Shown one piece after another: positions 61,301 through 64,000 of a DNA stretch of 64,000 bases (positions within the stretch are counted from its first letter, which is position 1; the number at the start of each line of letters is the position of its first letter). The position numbers were made by a program, and so were the translations under genes. The DNA lies in the NCBI RefSeq assembly GCF_036417845.1, contig NC_089980.1:43212501-43276500 (forward strand), given 5' to 3'. The notes below the pieces were generated by a model. It made no database searches, was not told where the DNA came from, and was given only the letters and a program-made list of their open reading frames with translations. The DNA is from Apteryx mantelli (lineage: Eukaryota; Chordata; Aves; Apterygiformes; Apterygidae).

Positions 61301-64000
61301 AACTTTAAACCCCTTTTTTGCTTTATTTTTGATTTTTGTCTTGCACTTTACATTTGCCCATACAATATGTTTCCCAAAACTGTATAATAGAAGTCTAAAA
61401 TGCATGAGAAGCATTTTATTTGATTTTTGTTGTCTGTGCTCTACGTTAATTTAGCAAGAATATCTAATCCTTAGCAGAACATTTTATAAAGAAATTGTTT
61501 CTTTGCTATTTAACGTGTGAGTTATAAAGAGTATTTGCCCTAGAGTGGAGAATAAAGTTAAATGATCTTTTAGAACCTGCACTGTAGTGTCTCAGTCCTG
61601 CAGGATGAGACCTGAAATGGAAAACTGCTTTCTTAGAACTGCATCTCCCTTTGTTCTCTCTTAGAAGTTACAGGTATTAACATTTAAACATCTGAGTTAA
61701 TATTTTAAAAATCCTATCATACAAGACGTTCTGTTGATAGTGCAATAGATAAGTCTGAAAAAGTTAAACAGTGCCTTCTGACTTCCTTTTCTTCAAAGTC
61801 ATGTCTCAATTAATAATAATATGCTCCTAATCACAAGATTTCTAACCCTGTCAAAATCACAGCATCTAAGAGAATTGAATTTCTATGTTGTTTTAGTACT
61901 AGTTCAGACTCTTGAGACTTTTGCAGAAACACTGGTGACTACTTGTGATTTTGTAATTGTGCATCAGTGCATTTGATGCTTTCTGTAGTAGTACTACAAC
62001 ACAGTGTAGTTAAAAATTTTCCCCCTTCCAATTCTGCTCTTTAGGTATTAGACTTCTCATATCTTTAAAATTCATACTTCTCCTGCCAACCTGTCTAAAG
62101 AGTTCAAGAGACACCTTTCCATCATTTAGCAAGAAACACTTTTCCATCATTTAGTGTTCAGATCATGTTTTCAGGGTTGTCTTCTCAAACAAGACAGTTA
62201 AATGTCCTATCTAAAAAAAAAAAAAAAAAAAAAGGCTTTTCAACTCTATATTGTTTTGCTTTTGGAGCTAGGGAATGTTATCCCCCATTATCTTGATGGA
62301 AGATTTGTTCCTAGAACAGATTTATTACTGTGAAATGGTGGCATTAAGACTCCCTTAACCATACTGATTCAAAGCCCAAGAAGCCAGTAGGAAGTTTCCC
62401 GTTAGCTTCAGTAGGCTTTCACTAAGATTCATTTAGCTTTGCAGCATACTGGAAAGTTGTATAGCTATTAAAAACCATGGTTATACCATCTGCAAATTGA
62501 TGGTGCATGCACTTCTTGAGCATTTTGCATGGTTTGAGAGTCCTTCCATCTCAAAAAAAGTCAAAATTAAACAAAAAAAGAAAGGGCACAAGGGTGATCG
62601 GAGGTATGGTGAGGGGTTGATTGCAAGGAGAGACTAAGGCCAAAAGTATCTAACTAGGAAGAAAGTAATGACTGAATGAGGAAGGTACTTTAGAATTATA
62701 TAAAATTATGAAAGGCACTGAGAATATAGATACTACATATTAGTAAATGATCACTACTTACTACTACCATACATGAACTCAAGAGCATCAAAGGAAGTGG
62801 AGGAAGTGAAGTTTTTAAAATACATTTTGTTAAAGTGCATAATTGCCTTGTGATCATAGTTCTACATTGTGCTTCGGAATCAAAGTATAAACAGACTTTG
62901 TGAAGTTGTGGGGGGAAAAAAAATCATAAAATAATCCATTCTTGGCTGTTAAATACAGAGATACAACTTGTGGCCCAGGAAACTGAGCCGTGGATCGCTG
63001 GAAACTAAATGAATTTACAGGAAGAGTATTACTTTGCACTGGCTCTCTTTTTGTACCTTTTCCTTAAGCGTGTGTTTGTGACCACCACTGGAGGAAGGAT
63101 ACTTGCAATAAATCTTTGTTCTGACCTAAGCCGTTGATGTTCAGAACGTGTAATTTGCATTGTGGGAACATAAATATTAAGCAATTATTTTCTTTTCTTC
63201 ATAGTACCAGGGGAAAATATTGCAACAATGAAGTATGGAGCCCAGGTTGTAAAAGGGGAGCTGAAGTCCGCTTTATTAGATGGGGACACTCAGAACTATG
63301 ACTTGGATCATGGATTTTCTCGACATCCAATCGATGATGATTGCCGTTCTGGTATTGAAATTAAACTAGGTCAGCCATCAATAATCAACCACATAAGGAT
63401 ACTCCTATGGGACAGAGACAGTCGGTAAGTGCCAAGTTGGCATAAAAAGGGAAAGTAATGCTTTTTGTACCTGTGCTAACATATAAATGCTAAATGTTCA
63501 TAAATATTTTATAGAAATGTCATGATACAGTGTTGGAGATGGCACTGACAATTTTTATTTGAAAAAGTCTTTTTAAAAACAGTTTTGGTTACTTACACAG
63601 CAGACCGTATTTTGTGATATCAGACTATATCATAATATCTCGTATTCTCTGTGTCTTTGTAAAATAGCTTATATTACTAATAACAGTTTTAACAATTCAA
63701 TTTTTTTATTTGCCACTTAGTTTTCAACTGTTTTTATTTGTTTGAATAATAACATTTAGGTTTGGGGGGGGTTGTTTTTTGTTTTTTAGAAACCATGTTA
63801 TTTACATATTTCTTTTCCAAACATTGAAGGAATGTTTGTTCAAAGCTTTTCATCTTATCAAAATCATTTAGCAATAACATATTTTTGACAATAATTCAGA
63901 TAGTGAAATTGTTTAGAATGTACATTACCAGCTAACTGCAGGAGTTAATACGAGTCTCTCTATGGTGAGACTGGTGAAGTATGAGCTATCATGGATACCT
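49013..64000 (+). CDS. BTBD9: BTBD9, BTB/POZ domain-containing protein 9, 5' part (gene continues past the right edge)
   Basis: Substrate adaptor for cullin-3 ubiquitin ligases, mainly studied in neurons; the human locus is associated with restless legs syndrome. Coding exons 57345-57555, 58740-59103, 60676-60940 and 63205-63424 join in phase. From the usual start (MSNSHPLRPYTAVGEIDH, ATG 57371) they give 344 codons plus two bases, out of about 612 aa in human. The BTB domain starts near residue 36 (DVTFIVEKKRFPAHR) and includes KYIYTGRATL. BACK follows at about 140-240 (NIQNVCMTFDVASLY, LRDSFAAPEKDIF). The first discoidin/F5-8C-like domain opens near residue 280 (NYDLDHGFSRHPIDDDCRSG). An upstream exon at 51032-51114 is in frame and could add 36 residues. 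The rest of the gene is to the right. Confidence 0.97.
51032..51114 (+). CDS. BTBD9: BTBD9 upstream exon, 5' UTR or alternative N-terminus
   Basis: Acceptor tttgttattcag|AAT and donor ACTG|GTAAGT bound an 83-nt exon. It has an ATG at 51033 and stays open through the splice: MAKNPNFQEVAHLPTGYVHY, RSSDSFTG, then YQYHHPSK, reaching the canonical MSNSH start in frame. The ATG has G at +4. Whether the first ATG is used or the exon is only 5' UTR cannot be decided here. The exon call rests on good splice sites and frame continuity. Confidence 0.6.
52737..52749. repeat. C13 homopolymer
   Basis: Thirteen C in a row in BTBD9 intron 2, opposite in strand sense to the G15 run 0.9 kb downstream. Confidence 0.9.
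53652..53666. repeat. G15 homopolymer
   Basis: Fifteen G in a row in BTBD9 intron 2. It reads as a potential G-rich structure on the sense strand. Confidence 0.93.
54738..55016 (-). pseudogene. Protein-like antisense segment in BTBD9 intron 2, one internal stop
   Basis: One minus-strand frame reads 92 codons to a TAA at 54740-54738 with a single TGA at 54839-54837. Before the stop: NDDAVFIYTKTLAYNKWSKQ, KFREPYMSAASLFHRHSRFS, ELLVQYIIPNCQFQPRTY. After it: SLGTWDSKDGYEPLVEKPFK, CCNDAKGWKLVT. The composition (W, Y, C, balanced charge) is more protein-like than surrounding chance frames. An overlapping frame is also open for 88 codons (55009-54743), which weakens the case. I do not recognise the family. 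A 5'-truncated retrocopy or a decayed exon are the main options. Confidence 0.3.
57345..57555 (+). CDS. BTBD9: BTBD9 exon with canonical start codon
   Basis: Acceptor ttttcccttaag|GCT; donor TTCAG|GTGAAG. The canonical ATG is at 57371 in the context AAGATGA. Encodes MSNSHPLRPYTAVGEIDHVH, ILSEHIGALMNGEEYSDVTF and the start of the BTB fold, ending CHYFR. The 26 bases before the ATG are open in frame. Confidence 0.96.
58740..59103 (+). CDS. BTBD9: BTBD9 exon, rest of BTB and start of BACK
   Basis: 364 nt. Starts ALLYGGMRESQPEAEIPLQD and ends EGFLSLSK, covering residues 62-183. Acceptor tttttttatag|AGC after a long T-rich tract; donor AAG|GTATAT. The mammalian protein is nearly identical over this stretch as I recall it. 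Confidence 0.97.
59662..59684. repeat. T23 homopolymer
   Basis: Longest of several T runs in the BTBD9 intron at 59.1-59.7 kb (others at about 59121-59139 and 59404-59420). Confidence 0.9.
60676..60940 (+). CDS. BTBD9: BTBD9 exon, BACK domain
   Basis: 265 nt encoding AALLNIVLRDSFAAPEKDIF, then HAEIMQAVRLPLMSLTELLN, and ending DLNYRGML plus one base. Acceptor cttttccag|GCT; donor TTAA|GTGAGC. Confidence 0.97.
62213..62233. repeat. A21 homopolymer
   Basis: A run in the BTBD9 intron at 60.94-63.20 kb. No retroposed body is recognised in front of it. Confidence 0.9.
63205..63424 (+). CDS. BTBD9: BTBD9 exon, start of first discoidin-like domain
   Basis: 220 nt encoding PGENIATMKYGAQVVKGELK, then SALLDGDTQNYDLDHGFSRH, and ending HIRILLWDRDS plus CG. 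Acceptor tcttcatag|TAC; donor CG|GTAAGT, phase 2 out. It is the last BTBD9 exon in the window. Confidence 0.97.

Noticed and set aside
1-64000. CRISPR arrays, operons, tRNA or rRNA genes
   Set aside because: I saw no regularly spaced repeats, ribosome-binding-site-led gene strings, cloverleaf A/B-box pairs or rRNA-like blocks. The gene structure is eukaryotic throughout.

Overview
This is a 64 kb piece of a vertebrate nuclear genome, almost certainly from a bird. Genes are split into short exons with consensus GT-AG junctions inside AT-rich introns, CpG-rich promoter islands are present, and one GLO1 intron holds a chicken-repeat-1 (CR1) LINE whose 3' end and reverse-transcriptase tail look avian. 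Three orthologous genes lie in the order DNAH8 (minus), GLO1 (plus), BTBD9 (plus). This is the conserved BTBD9-GLO1-DNAH8 block known from human 6p21.2, with DNAH8 and GLO1 head to head and GLO1 and BTBD9 head to tail.

Layout. Positions 1-30,934 hold the 5' part of DNAH8 on the minus strand. I resolve 18 coding exons, phase-consistent from the ATG to codon 854, which is the low-complexity N-terminus plus the N-terminal tail (DHC_N1-type stem) of an outer-arm axonemal dynein heavy chain. The motor lies beyond the left edge. Positions 30,935-36,600 are the divergent intergenic space, with an orphan CpG-rich block at 34.59-35.07 kb and an old interspersed repeat. GLO1 runs from 36,726 to 45,131 as six coding exons (552 nt, 183 aa, complete), encoding glyoxalase I with all four zinc ligands. 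Its introns hold two candidate LTR fragments and the CR1 copy. Its 3' UTR runs to about 46.07 kb. BTBD9 starts in a CpG island at 48.7-49.35 kb and continues off the right edge. A 5' exon at 51.03 kb and four coding exons encode the BTB domain, the BACK domain and the start of the first discoidin-like domain (344 codons of about 612).

The three genes are neighbours by ancestry and do not form a pathway. DNAH8 works in motile cilia and sperm flagella, GLO1 detoxifies methylglyoxal in the cytosol, and BTBD9 is a BTB adaptor for cullin-3 ubiquitin ligases. No bacterial, phage or CRISPR-like system is present. The observations most worth checking are: an in-frame upstream BTBD9 exon that would add 36 residues; a protein-like antisense segment with one internal stop in BTBD9 intron 2 (54.74-55.02 kb); loss of two regulatory cysteines in GLO1; an acceptor one base before the DNAH8 ATG that implies an unseen 5' exon; and a CRE cluster with a perfect 19-bp tandem repeat in the BTBD9 promoter. 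Intron stretches not listed below hold nothing I recognise beyond AT-rich unique sequence and short homopolymers.
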